Part shown: positions 33,863-41,755 of the stretch, in pieces
Numbering within the stretch: position 1 is the stretch's first letter
Layout: every line of letters begins with the position of its first letter
Source: Pseudomonas citronellolis
GTDB lineage: Bacteria; Pseudomonadota; Gammaproteobacteria; Pseudomonadales; Pseudomonadaceae
Direction: 5' to 3'
Assembly: GCF_900112375.1 (NCBI RefSeq)
Contig: NZ_FOLS01000002.1
Location: 1 to 64,000 of the forward strand
DNA: 64,000 nucleotides
Made by a program: the position numbers and the translations under genes
Notes under the pieces: generated by a model
Told to the model about the DNA's origin: nothing
Databases searched by the model: none
Seen by the model: only the letters and a program-made list of their open reading frames with translations

Positions 33863-35380
33863 TCAGCGACCGGCGGCGGGTGCCGAAGCCGGCAGGTGGG
33901 CCTCGCCGTACTCCGCCTCGGCTTCGTCGAAGCGCTGCTGCATGGCCTTGGACGGGGCCGGGCCGAGTAGGCTGAAGGCCACGATGGCGATGCTGGAGAA
34001 CAGGAAGCCGGGGATGATCTCGTACAGGCCGAGCCAGCCGAACTGCTTCCAGACGATCACGGTCACCGCGCCGACCAGCATGCCGGCCAGGGCGCCGTTG
34101 CGGTTCATGCGCTTCCACAGCACCGAGAACAGCACCAGCGGGCCGAAGGCGGCGCCGAAGCCGGCCCAGGCGTAGGACACCAGGCCCAGCACGCGGTTTT
34201 CCGGGTTGGCCGCCAGGGCGATGGCGATCAGCGCCACCAGCAGCACCATGGCACGGCCGACCCAGACCAGCTCGAGCTGGCTGGCGTTCTTGCGCAGGAA
34301 GGCCTTGTAGAAGTCTTCGGTCAGCGCCGAGGAGCACACCAGCAGCTGGCAGCTCAGGGTGCTCATCACCGCGGCGAGGATGGCCGACAGCAGCACGCCG
34401 GCGATCCACGGGTTGAACAGGATCTTCGCCAGCTCGATGAACACCCGCTCATGGTTCTCGGTGACCGCGCCGGCCTGCTCCGGGTTGGCCTGGAAGTAGG
34501 CGATGCCGAAGAAGCCCACGGCCACGGCGCCGCCCAGGCAGAGGATCATCCAGGTCATGGAGATGCGGCGCGCGGCCGGGATCGACTTGACCGAGTCGGC
34601 GGCCATGAAGCGCGCCAGGATGTGCGGCTGGCCGAAGTAGCCCAGGCCCCAGGCCATCAGCGAGATCACGCCGATGAAGGAAGCGCCCTTGAGCATGTCG
34701 AAGTTGGCCGCGTCCTTCAGCTCGATGGCGGCGAAGGTCGGTTCCACGCCACCGGTGGCGAACAGTACGATGATCGGGGTGAGGATCAGCGCGAAGATCA
34801 TCAGCGAGGCCTGCACGGTGTCGGTCCAGCTCACCGCCAGGAAGCCGCCGACGAAGGTGTAGGCGATGGTCGCGGCGGCGCCGGCCCACAGCGCGGTCTC
34901 ATAGGACATGCCGAAGGTGCTTTCGAACAGGCGGGCGCCGGCGACGATGCCCGAGGCGCAGTAGATGGTGAAGAACACCAGGATCACCACCGCCGAGAGC
35001 ACGCGCAGGATGCGGCTGTTGTCCTCGAAGCGGTTGGTGAAGTAGTCGGGGAGCGTCAGCGCGTTGCCGTTGTGCTCGGTGTGCACGCGCAGGCGGCCGG
35101 CGACGAACAGCCAGTTCAGGTAGGCGCCGACGATCAGGCCGATGGCGATCCAGCTTTCGGAGATGCCGGAGAGGTAGATCGCCCCCGGCAGGCCCATCAG
35201 CAACCAGCCGCTCATGTCCGAGGCGCCGGCCGACAGGGCCGTGACGAAGCTGCCGAGGCTGCGGCCGCCGAGGATGTAGTCGGAGAAGTTGTTGGTGGAA
35301 CGGTAGGCGGCGAGTCCGATCAGGACCATGGCCGCGATGTAGATCACGAACGTGACCAGTGTTGGCGTGTTGACGCTCAT
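33863..35380 (-). CDS. putP: Sodium/proline symporter
   Basis: A 505-residue inner-membrane symporter of the SSS family with 13 helices, which takes up proline with Na+. The N-terminus YRSTNNFSDYILGGRSLGSFVTALSAGASDMSGWLLMGLPGA is almost diagnostic for PutP and holds the Na+-binding residues; the order continues with GYFGQPHILARFMA and STLSCQLLVCSSALTEDF. The ATG at 35380 has AGGGGAGC upstream. It provides substrate for PutA, which is not in this window. Its promoter region contains a palindrome and a TAGAAT box about 270 bp upstream. Confidence 0.96.
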   Translation of the reverse strand: MSVNTPTLVTFVIYIAAMVLIGLAAYRSTNNFSDYILGGRSLGSFVTALSAGASDMSGWLLMGLPGAIYLSGISESWIAIGLIVGAYLNWLFVAGRLRVHTEHNGNALTLPDYFTNRFEDNSRILRVLSAVVILVFFTIYCASGIVAGARLFESTFGMSYETALWAGAAATIAYTFVGGFLAVSWTDTVQASLMIFALILTPIIVLFATGGVEPTFAAIELKDAANFDMLKGASFIGVISLMAWGLGYFGQPHILARFMAADSVKSIPAARRISMTWMILCLGGAVAVGFFGIAYFQANPEQAGAVTENHERVFIELAKILFNPWIAGVLLSAILAAVMSTLSCQLLVCSSALTEDFYKAFLRKNASQLELVWVGRAMVLLVALIAIALAANPENRVLGLVSYAWAGFGAAFGPLVLFSVLWKRMNRNGALAGMLVGAVTVIVWKQFGWLGLYEIIPGFLFSSIAIVAFSLLGPAPSKAMQQRFDEAEAEYGEAHLPASAPAAGR

Positions 35381-35471
35381 GGGGGCTCCCCTGAAGCTTG
35401 TTTTTATCCAGGCCCGGAGGGTAGCCCGGGCCCTTGCTCGTCGGGGCCGGCGCGGTTGGCGTCGGTCCCCC

Positions 35472-35717
35472 TGCCGTGCCCTTCGGCACGGCGGGGCGGC
35501 AGCGGCCCTGCGCAAGCTCCGCTACCACCCCTGTCGCCACCCGGCGCGGTTGCACCACGCGGGCGGCTGATTCTTCGGCGCCCCCTCACCAGTCCCGGGG
35601 CAGCCGTCGCCACATTGCCCGGCGCACGTCCGGGGACGCGCGAGGGTGGCGGATTCTAGCGCAGGGAAAAGCCCTTGGCGCGACGAATCGCCGAACGGTT
35701 GCACTCAAGGTGCAACC
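35472..35717 (-). promoter_or_regulatory. Putative putP promoter, activator site and structured leader
   Basis: On the minus strand a -10-like TAGAAT lies at 35653-35658, with no good -35 hexamer in front of it. An 8-bp inverted repeat, GGTTGCAC and GTGCAACC with a 5-base gap, is at 35697-35717, centred about 60 bp upstream of the expected start. This is the layout of a class I activator site. The predicted 5' leader of about 265 nt includes an 8-bp hairpin at 35472-35491 (GCCGTGCC / GGCACGGC). All of this is inference from sequence. Confidence 0.4.
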
Positions 35718-35760
35718 CCGACGGGCGACTGGCGGAATCTAGTGGCACCCTGCCCCGGCA

Positions 35761-35794
35761 TTCTTGCGAAAAGCTCTGGACTTCTTGCGAAAAA
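35761..35794. repeat. Two direct repeats TTCTTGCGAAAA spaced 21 bp
   Basis: TTCTTGCGAAAA occurs at 35761-35772 and 35782-35793. The 21-bp spacing equals two helical turns, which suits cooperative binding of a regulator. They lie between the putP promoter region and the TonB receptor promoter. The rest of the 624-bp divergent gap shows nothing else clear. Confidence 0.5.
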
Positions 35795-35850
35795 CTCCAG
35801 GAAGCCCGCCCTTCGCAGCCAGCGGCTAGCACTTTCGGATCTGAAAGCAC

Positions 35851-35894
35851 TTGATTTTCAAACCACAGGGAATGTTATGTTATAACAACATAAC
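35851..35894 (+). promoter_or_regulatory. Promoter with Zur-box-like palindrome for the TonB receptor gene
   Basis: A -35-like TTGATT (35851-35856) and a -10-like TGTTAT (35873-35878) are 16 bp apart. Overlapping the -10 is an AT-rich dyad: GTTATGTT at 35874-35881 is mirrored by AACATAAC at 35887-35894, with an inner perfect GTTATAAC at 35879-35886. This resembles the Zur operator of gamma-proteobacteria, and the homologous P. aeruginosa receptor is known as zinc-regulated. Confidence 0.65.
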
Positions 35895-36004
35895 TCAAGG
35901 CCGCCCCACCGAGCGGCCCGCCAAGCCCCTGCCTAGAGCCTTCGCGCAGCCCGGATCGCCACGGGAGGGGCGCGTTCTGCCCGAAAAAACCAAGGAGCCC
36001 CACG

Positions 36005-38050
36005 ATGTCCCCGTCCCGCCCCCTGCCCCGCTGGCCACTCGCGCCGCTGACCCTCGCGTTGTTCGCCGTTCCCGCGCTCGCCGACACCCGCCCCGCCGAG
36101 CTGCAGCCCCAGGTGATCACCGCCAACCCGCTGGGTGAGGTGCAACCCGCCGCGCCCAGCAGCGTGCTGCAGGGCGACGACCTGACGCTGCGCCAGAAAG
36201 GCAGCCTGGGCGAGACCCTCGACGGCCTGCCGGGGGTGTCCTCCACCTGGTTCGGCCCCGGCGCCAGCCGGCCGATCATCCGCGGCATGGACGGCGACCG
36301 CATCCGCCTGCTGCGCAACGGTGTGGGCGCGCTGGATGCCTCGTCGCTGTCCTACGACCACGCGGTGCCGGAAGACCCCAACGTGGTCGAGCGCATCGAA
36401 GTGGTCCGCGGCCCGGCCGCCCTGCTCTATGGCGGCAACGCCATCGGCGGGGTGGTCAACAGCTTCGACGACCGCATCCCCAGCGAGCCGGTGGACGGCG
36501 TGCACGGCCGCGGCGAGCTGCGCTACGGCGGCGCCGACACCACCCGCAGCGCCGCCGGTGCAGTGGAAGCCGGCGACGGCAACTTCGCCCTGCACCTGGA
36601 CGCCGGTTCCCGCGAGTTCAACGACCTGCGCATCCCCGGCTACGCCCATTCCCGCGCCCAGCGCGCGATCGACGGCGACGACTCCAGGCACCGCGTCGAG
36701 AACAGCGACGGCCGCCAAGACAGCGGCGCCATCGGCGGCAGTTACCACTGGGACCACGGCTACGCCGGGCTCTCCTACAGCGGCTACGACAGCAACTACG
36801 GCTCCCCCGCCGAGGACGACGTGCGCCTGAAGATGCAGCAGGACCGCTACGCCTTCGCCTCGGAGATCCGCGACCTCGAAGGCCCGTTCAGCTCGGTGAA
36901 GCTGGACGCCGCCTACACCGAGTACCAGCACAAGGAGATCGAGGACGGCGAGACCGGCACCACCTTCAAGAACGACGGCTACGAGGCGCGCATCGAGGCC
37001 CGCCACAAGCCGCTGGGCCCGCTGCAAGGCGTGGTCGGCGCGCAGGTGGCCAACAGCCGCTTCTCGGCCCTGGGCGAAGAGGCCTTCGTGCCGCACACCG
37101 AAACCGACAGCGCGGCGCTGTTCTTCCTGGAGAACTGGCAGGCCAGCGAGCGCCTGGCGCTGAGCTTCGGCGGCCGCGTCGAACACAGCCGCATCGACCC
37201 CGACGCCAAGGACAATGAGCGCTTCGCCGAGAACGACGGCAGCCGCAGCTTCACCGCCGGCAGCCTGTCCTCCGGCGCGGTGTACCAGCTGACGCCGATC
37301 TGGGCGCTGGCCGCCACCCTCAGCTACACCGAACGCGCGCCGACCTTCTACGAGCTGTACGCCAACGGCCCCCACGCAGCCACCGGCACCTACGAAGTGG
37401 GCGATGCCGACGCGGACAAGGAAAAGGCGGTCTCCACCGACCTGGCCCTGCGCTTCGACAACGGCATCCACAAGGGCAGCGTCGGCGTGTTCTACAGCCG
37501 CTTCTCCAACTACATCGGCCTGCTCGCCAGCGGCCGCTACCGCGACGAGGAAGGCGAGGTGGTCGCCGCCGACAGCGACGAGGCCCTGCCGGAATACCTC
37601 TACAGCGGCGTGCGCGCGGAGTTCTACGGCGTCGAGGCGCAGGACCGCATCCACCTGCTGGAAAGCCCCTACGGCAACTTCGACCTGGAACTGTCCGGCG
37701 ACTACACCCGGGCGAAGAACCGCGACACCGGCCAGCCGCTGCCACGCATCGCCCCGCTGCGCCTGAACAGCGCGCTGATCTGGGAACTGCAGCAATGGCA
37801 GGCGCGCCTGGAAGTGGAACACGCCGCCTCGCAGCACCGCGTGCCGGACGAGGAACTCTCCACCGACGGCTACACCACCCTGGGCGCCAGCGTCGGCTAC
37901 AGGTTCGACATGGGCGGCAGCCAGTGGCTGGCCTTCGTCAAGGGCGAGAACCTGACCAACCAGACGGTGCGCTACGCCAGCTCCATCCTGCGCGACAGCG
38001 TGCCGGCGGCGGGACGCGGCATCGAGGCGGGGGTGAAGGTGGCGTTCTGA
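36005..38050 (+). CDS. znuD: TonB-dependent receptor for zinc (ZnuD-like)
   Basis: A 681-residue outer-membrane receptor. After a signal peptide (to about residue 27) comes the plug with RPIIRGMDGDRIRLLRNG, SSLSYDHAVPEDPNVVERIEVVRGPAALLYGGNAIGG, typical of the ZnuD/PA0781 branch. The barrel ends in GIEAGVKVAF with the terminal Phe. The Zur-box-like site upstream supports zinc import, powered by TonB. The ribosome-binding site is AAGGAGCC. Heme or other metals are less likely alternatives. It stands alone; repeats follow. Confidence 0.88.
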   Translation: MSPSRPLPRWPLAPLTLALFAVPALADTRPAELQPQVITANPLGEVQPAAPSSVLQGDDLTLRQKGSLGETLDGLPGVSSTWFGPGASRPIIRGMDGDRIRLLRNGVGALDASSLSYDHAVPEDPNVVERIEVVRGPAALLYGGNAIGGVVNSFDDRIPSEPVDGVHGRGELRYGGADTTRSAAGAVEAGDGNFALHLDAGSREFNDLRIPGYAHSRAQRAIDGDDSRHRVENSDGRQDSGAIGGSYHWDHGYAGLSYSGYDSNYGSPAEDDVRLKMQQDRYAFASEIRDLEGPFSSVKLDAAYTEYQHKEIEDGETGTTFKNDGYEARIEARHKPLGPLQGVVGAQVANSRFSALGEEAFVPHTETDSAALFFLENWQASERLALSFGGRVEHSRIDPDAKDNERFAENDGSRSFTAGSLSSGAVYQLTPIWALAATLSYTERAPTFYELYANGPHAATGTYEVGDADADKEKAVSTDLALRFDNGIHKGSVGVFYSRFSNYIGLLASGRYRDEEGEVVAADSDEALPEYLYSGVRAEFYGVEAQDRIHLLESPYGNFDLELSGDYTRAKNRDTGQPLPRIAPLRLNSALIWELQQWQARLEVEHAASQHRVPDEELSTDGYTTLGASVGYRFDMGGSQWLAFVKGENLTNQTVRYASSILRDSVPAAGRGIEAGVKVAF

Positions 38051-38072
38051 TGGGGTGCGGTAGGGGTGCTCT

Positions 38073-38333
38073 GCGTAGGATGGGTTGAGCGAAGCGATAC
38101 CCATCGCCGGCCCTGCCGGCGCAATCGCGGATGAATCCGCTCCTACAAGGGAATGCCGTGCCCCACCGCGAACTGTAGGAGCGGGCCCTGCCCGCGATAG
38201 GGCTGCTCGGCGCGCACAGATGGTTCGGCGTCATCCTGAACCATTGGTTCGCGAGCAAGCTCGCTCCTACGAAAAGCCGCACAGCTTGCCCGCGAACCAA
38301 CTGCTCTGTGTAGGAGCGAGCTTGCTCGCGAAC
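38073..38333. repeat. Repeat cluster after the TonB receptor gene
   Basis: The gap of about 350 bp holds no gene. TAGGATGGGTTGAGCGAAGC (38077 on) is the same module as at 1107 and, inverted, at about 62640-62676. A partial GTAGGAGCGGGCCCTGCCCGC palindrome lies at 38175-38198. REPs are at 38249-38271 (inverted) and 38309-38333, forming an inverted pair with a different spacer from that at 21251. Confidence 0.85.
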
Positions 38334-38346
38334 CGCCGCAAAAACA

Positions 38347-38370
38347 GAAGGCCCCGGTTCCTCGCGAAAC
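38347..38370 (-). terminator. Rho-independent terminator after the ABC permease gene
   Basis: AAGGCCC and GGGCCTT with inner GGTT/AACC form a stem around a 9-base loop. On the minus strand it is followed by CTGTTTTTG. It lies about 33 bp past the permease stop codon. Confidence 0.7.
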
Positions 38371-38402
38371 CAGGGCCTTCGTTCAGGCGCAAAACCGCGC
38401 CG

Positions 38403-39179
38403 TTACTGCCGCATCCCCCGCCCGCTCACCAGCAGGCGGATGCAGAAGAAGTACAGGATCACCGTCGCCACCAGCATGAAGATCAGCGCCGTGCCGATCT
38501 GGATGTCCGACACCCCGAGGATGCCGTAGCGGAAGGCGTTGACCATGTGCAGGATGGGGTTGGCCAGCGACACCGTCTGCCAGAACTCCGGCAGCATGTG
38601 GATGGAGTAGAACACCCCGCCCAGGTAGGTCAGCGGCGTCAGCACGAAGGTCGGGATGATCGAGATGTCGTCGAAGTTGCGCGCGTACACCGCGTTGACG
38701 AAGCCGCCCATGGAGAAGATGGTGGCCGTCAGCACCACCACCAGCACGGTGATACCCAGGTGGTGCACCTGCAGCTTGGTGAAGAACAGCGACAGCGCCG
38801 TGACGATGACGCCCACCGCCAGCCCGCGCAACACACCGCCCACGGTGTAGCCGAGGAGGATGGTGTGCGGCGACACCGGCGACACCAGCAGCTCCTCGAT
38901 GGAGCGCTGGAACTTGCTGCCGAAGAAGCTCGACACCACGTTGCCGTAGGCGTTGGTGATCACCGACATCATGATCAGCCCCGGCACTATGTACTGCATG
39001 TAGCTGAAGCCGCCCATGCCGCCGATCTGCCGGCCGATCAGGTTGCCGAAGATGACGAAGTACAGAACCATGGTGATCGCCGGGGGCAGCAGGGTCTGCG
39101 GCCAGATGCGGGTGAAGCGGCGGACTTCGCGATAGACGATGGTGCTCAGGGCCACCCAGTTGGCGCGCAGCTCGCTCAT
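38403..39179 (-). CDS. ABC-2 type exporter permease (YadH-like)
   Basis: A 258-residue inner-membrane permease with six helices. WVALSTIVYREVRRFTRIWPQTLLPPAITMVLYFVIFG is the standard opening of the YadH group, and SVSPHTILLGY-like wording plus NAFRYGILGVSD completes the ABC-2 pattern. The ATG overlaps the ATPase stop codon in ATGA, so the two are translationally coupled. The homologues are annotated as exporters with unknown cargo, and this one could export a lipid, polysaccharide or drug. A terminator follows. Confidence 0.92.
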   Translation of the reverse strand: MSELRANWVALSTIVYREVRRFTRIWPQTLLPPAITMVLYFVIFGNLIGRQIGGMGGFSYMQYIVPGLIMMSVITNAYGNVVSSFFGSKFQRSIEELLVSPVSPHTILLGYTVGGVLRGLAVGVIVTALSLFFTKLQVHHLGITVLVVVLTATIFSMGGFVNAVYARNFDDISIIPTFVLTPLTYLGGVFYSIHMLPEFWQTVSLANPILHMVNAFRYGILGVSDIQIGTALIFMLVATVILYFFCIRLLVSGRGMRQ

Positions 39180-40108
39180 ACCGCCACCTTCGACAGGTTC
39201 TTCTCGACCAGCGACACGAACAGCTCCTCCAGACGGTTGGTCTTGTTGCGCAGGCTCAGCACCTCGATGCTCTGCCCGTTGAGCGCGGCGAACAGGCCGT
39301 TGATGCCGGCCGCCTTGTCCACCTGCACCTCCAGGGTGTGGTCGTCCAGCAGCCGCGCCGGGTAGCCGGGCAGTTGCGGGAGCTGGGCCACGGCGCCCTT
39401 GAGGTCGAGCACGAAGGTCTCCACGTGCAGCTGGGTCAGCAGCTTGCGCATGCTGGTGTTCTCGACGATGGTGCCGTGGTCGATGATCGCGATATTGCGG
39501 CAGAGCTGCTCGGCCTCCTCCAGGTAGTGGGTGGTGAGGATGATGCTGATGCCCTGCTGGTTCAGTTCGGTGAGGAAGTTCCACATCGAGCGGCGCAGCT
39601 CGATGTCCACCCCGGCGGTGGGTTCGTCGAGGATCAGCAGGCGCGGCTCGTGGATCAGCGCGCGGGCGATCATCAGCCGGCGCTTCATGCCGCCGGAGAG
39701 CTCGCGCGAGGCCGAGTTGCGCTTGTCCCACAGGCCCAGCTGGTTGAGGTACTTCTCGGCGCGCTCCTTGGCGATCTTCGCCGGAATGCCGTAGTAGCCG
39801 GCCTGGGTCACGACGATGTCGAAGACCTTCTCGAACTGGTTGAAGTTGAACTCCTGGGGCACCACGCCCAGGCAGCGCTTGACCTTCAGCGGCTCGCGGT
39901 CGAGGTCGTGGCCGAACACCGTGACCGTGCCGCTGGTCTTGTTCACCAGGGTCGAGAGGATGCCGATGGTGGTGGACTTGCCGGCGCCGTTGGGGCCGAG
40001 CAGGGCGAAGAAATCGCCCTCGGCGACGTCCAGATCGATGCCCTTGAGGGCCTGGAAACCGTTGCCGTAGGTTTTCGTCAGTTGACGGAGGGTAAGCGCG
40101 GAACTCAT
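39176..40108 (-). CDS. ABC transporter ATP-binding protein (YadG-like)
   Basis: A 310-residue cytosolic ATPase that drives the YadH-like permease. The Walker A motif GPNGAGKST is at 38-46, the signature LSGGMKRRL near 138-146, and Walker B LLILDEPTAGVDIELRR follows; ILTTHYLEEAEQL is the H-loop. The C-terminal 70 residues are a regulatory-type extension (LPQLPGYPARLLDDHTLEVQ). First gene of a two-gene operon. Confidence 0.95.
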   Translation of the reverse strand: MSSALTLRQLTKTYGNGFQALKGIDLDVAEGDFFALLGPNGAGKSTTIGILSTLVNKTSGTVTVFGHDLDREPLKVKRCLGVVPQEFNFNQFEKVFDIVVTQAGYYGIPAKIAKERAEKYLNQLGLWDKRNSASRELSGGMKRRLMIARALIHEPRLLILDEPTAGVDIELRRSMWNFLTELNQQGISIILTTHYLEEAEQLCRNIAIIDHGTIVENTSMRKLLTQLHVETFVLDLKGAVAQLPQLPGYPARLLDDHTLEVQVDKAAGINGLFAALNGQSIEVLSLRNKTNRLEELFVSLVEKNLSKVAV

Positions 40109-40201
40109 GGAATTTCCCGTGGCTGGGCGGCGCGTGAAAATGGAACAGCTAGATAAGGGCCGGCGCCGGCAATTGCAACCTTCGCCGGCGTCGCGGTCGG
40201 C

Positions 40202-40822
40202 TCAGGTCAGCGCGGTCATCACCGCCGCACGGTAGGCCGGGCGCTCGCGCAGGCGGGCGTACCAGGCTTCCAGGTGCGGCATCGGCGGGCGCTGGATGGG
40301 CATCTCGAACCAGGCATAGATGAAGCTGCCCAGGGGGATGTCGCCCATGCCGAAGCGCTCGCCGGACAAGTATGGCTGGCGCGCCAGGGCCTGCTCGGGC
40401 ACCGCCAGGGCCGTCACGCAGACCTCGATGCCGGCGTCGATGGCGGCCTGGTCGCGCTGCTCCGGCGGGGTGCGCAGGGTACCCCAGAACACCGTGCGGA
40501 AGGGCCCGGCGAAGGTCGAGGTGGTCCAGTCCATCCACTTCTCGGAGCTGGCGCGCTGCTGCAGGTCCTGCGGGTAGAGGCTGTCGGGCGCGTACTTCGC
40601 CGCCAGGTAGCGGACGATGGCGTTGGATTCCCAGAGCACGAAGTCGCCGTCCTCGAGGGTCGGCACCACGCCATTGGGGTTGAGCGTGCGGTAGGCCGGC
40701 TCGTTCACCACGCCGAAGGCGCCGCCGGCGTCGATGCGCTGGTAGGCCACCCCGGCCTCCTCGGCGCACCACAGCGCCTTGCGCACGTTGGAGGAATTCT
40801 TGCGGCCCCAGATTTTCAGCAT
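40202..40822 (-). CDS. Glutathione S-transferase family protein
   Basis: A 206-residue cytosolic protein. The thioredoxin-like N-domain starts LKIWGRKNSSNVRKALW, where Ser residues replace the Tyr of classical enzymes, and the GSH-binding loop reads VLWESNAIVRYLAAKY. The helical C-domain contains ERFGMGDIPLGSF with the conserved Asp that caps the domain. It is like PA2813 of P. aeruginosa in place and sequence style. Substrate unknown; conjugation or GSH-dependent reduction in stress defence is likely. Confidence 0.92.
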   Translation of the reverse strand: MLKIWGRKNSSNVRKALWCAEEAGVAYQRIDAGGAFGVVNEPAYRTLNPNGVVPTLEDGDFVLWESNAIVRYLAAKYAPDSLYPQDLQQRASSEKWMDWTTSTFAGPFRTVFWGTLRTPPEQRDQAAIDAGIEVCVTALAVPEQALARQPYLSGERFGMGDIPLGSFIYAWFEMPIQRPPMPHLEAWYARLRERPAYRAAVMTALT

Positions 40823-40937
40823 GGCGTGCAGCCTCTTCTTGTTTGGCGGGTGAGCGCGGCCGCGGCAGGTCGACCGGTGAATGCGAGCACCCTACCGGTC
40901 GGCGCGGCAAGAAGAAAGGCGTGCGGACTGATGATGA

Positions 40938-41609
40938 CTATCGATTGCCTTCATGCTTCGGCGCTTCGGCCTGCATGTCGCCGGACAGCGGCGTGGCGCC
41001 GGCGTCGAACAGGTGCGGGTAGCAGGCGCGCAGATGGCCGAAGAACAGGTCTTCGGGGACGTCGGCGAACCGGCCGTGGTCGCACAGGTACTCCATGTGC
41101 CGCCGGCCGTCCTGGTCGAATTCGTGGAAGACGCTGTCCTCGCGCCCGTCGAACTCCAGCGGCAGCACGCCGAAGGCCTCACACAGCTCGCGGTTGAAGG
41201 CCGGCGTGGCCTTGACCCAGCGGCCGTCGAGGAACAGCTCGGTGTAGCCGTGCATGGCGAACACCTCGCTGCGCAGCATCTCCACCATGCGCCCGCTGGC
41301 CAGGTGGTTCTTCACGTCGGCCAGGCCGATGCGCGCGGGGATGCCGCAATGCCGGGCGCAGGCCGCCAGCAGCGCGGCCTTGGGCACGCAGTAGGACTGC
41401 CCGGCCTGCAGCGCGTGGCTGGCCTTGAGCGTCTGCGCATCGAGGCTGAACACGTAGGGGTTGTAGCGGATGCCGTCGCGCACCGCGTAGTACAGCGCCA
41501 CCGCCTGCTCGCGCGGCTGCGGCGAGGCGCCACGGTGCCGTTGGGCGAACTCGACCACTGCGGGGTGGTCACTATCCAGGTAGCGGCCGGGTTCGAGGTA
41601 AGCCTGCAT
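40938..41609 (-). CDS. Transglutaminase-like superfamily domain protein
   Basis: A 223-residue cytosolic protein with the papain-like transglutaminase fold. QSYCVPKAALLAACARHCGIPARI carries the nucleophile Cys74; AMHGYTELFLDGRWVKATPAFN carries His120 and the acidic partner. Such bacterial proteins are often peptidases or amidases rather than crosslinkers. The purine-rich AAGGAGATT precedes the ATG. It is divergent from fadE (146 bp) and related to PA2814. The C-terminus is Asp-, Glu- and His-rich. Confidence 0.85.
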   Translation of the reverse strand: MQAYLEPGRYLDSDHPAVVEFAQRHRGASPQPREQAVALYYAVRDGIRYNPYVFSLDAQTLKASHALQAGQSYCVPKAALLAACARHCGIPARIGLADVKNHLASGRMVEMLRSEVFAMHGYTELFLDGRWVKATPAFNRELCEAFGVLPLEFDGREDSVFHEFDQDGRRHMEYLCDHGRFADVPEDLFFGHLRACYPHLFDAGATPLSGDMQAEAPKHEGNR

Positions 41610-41755
41610 GGGGGAATCTCCTTCACGGTTCCGGCCAGTCTAAACAGCCCGTCCGCACGCCGTGGAGGACGATCCGGCCAAGCTCGCCGAGGAAGGCGCC
41701 AACACCCGGCTAAGCTGTGAGGGATCGCCCCGTCGTTCGTCATGGAGGAAAGTGC

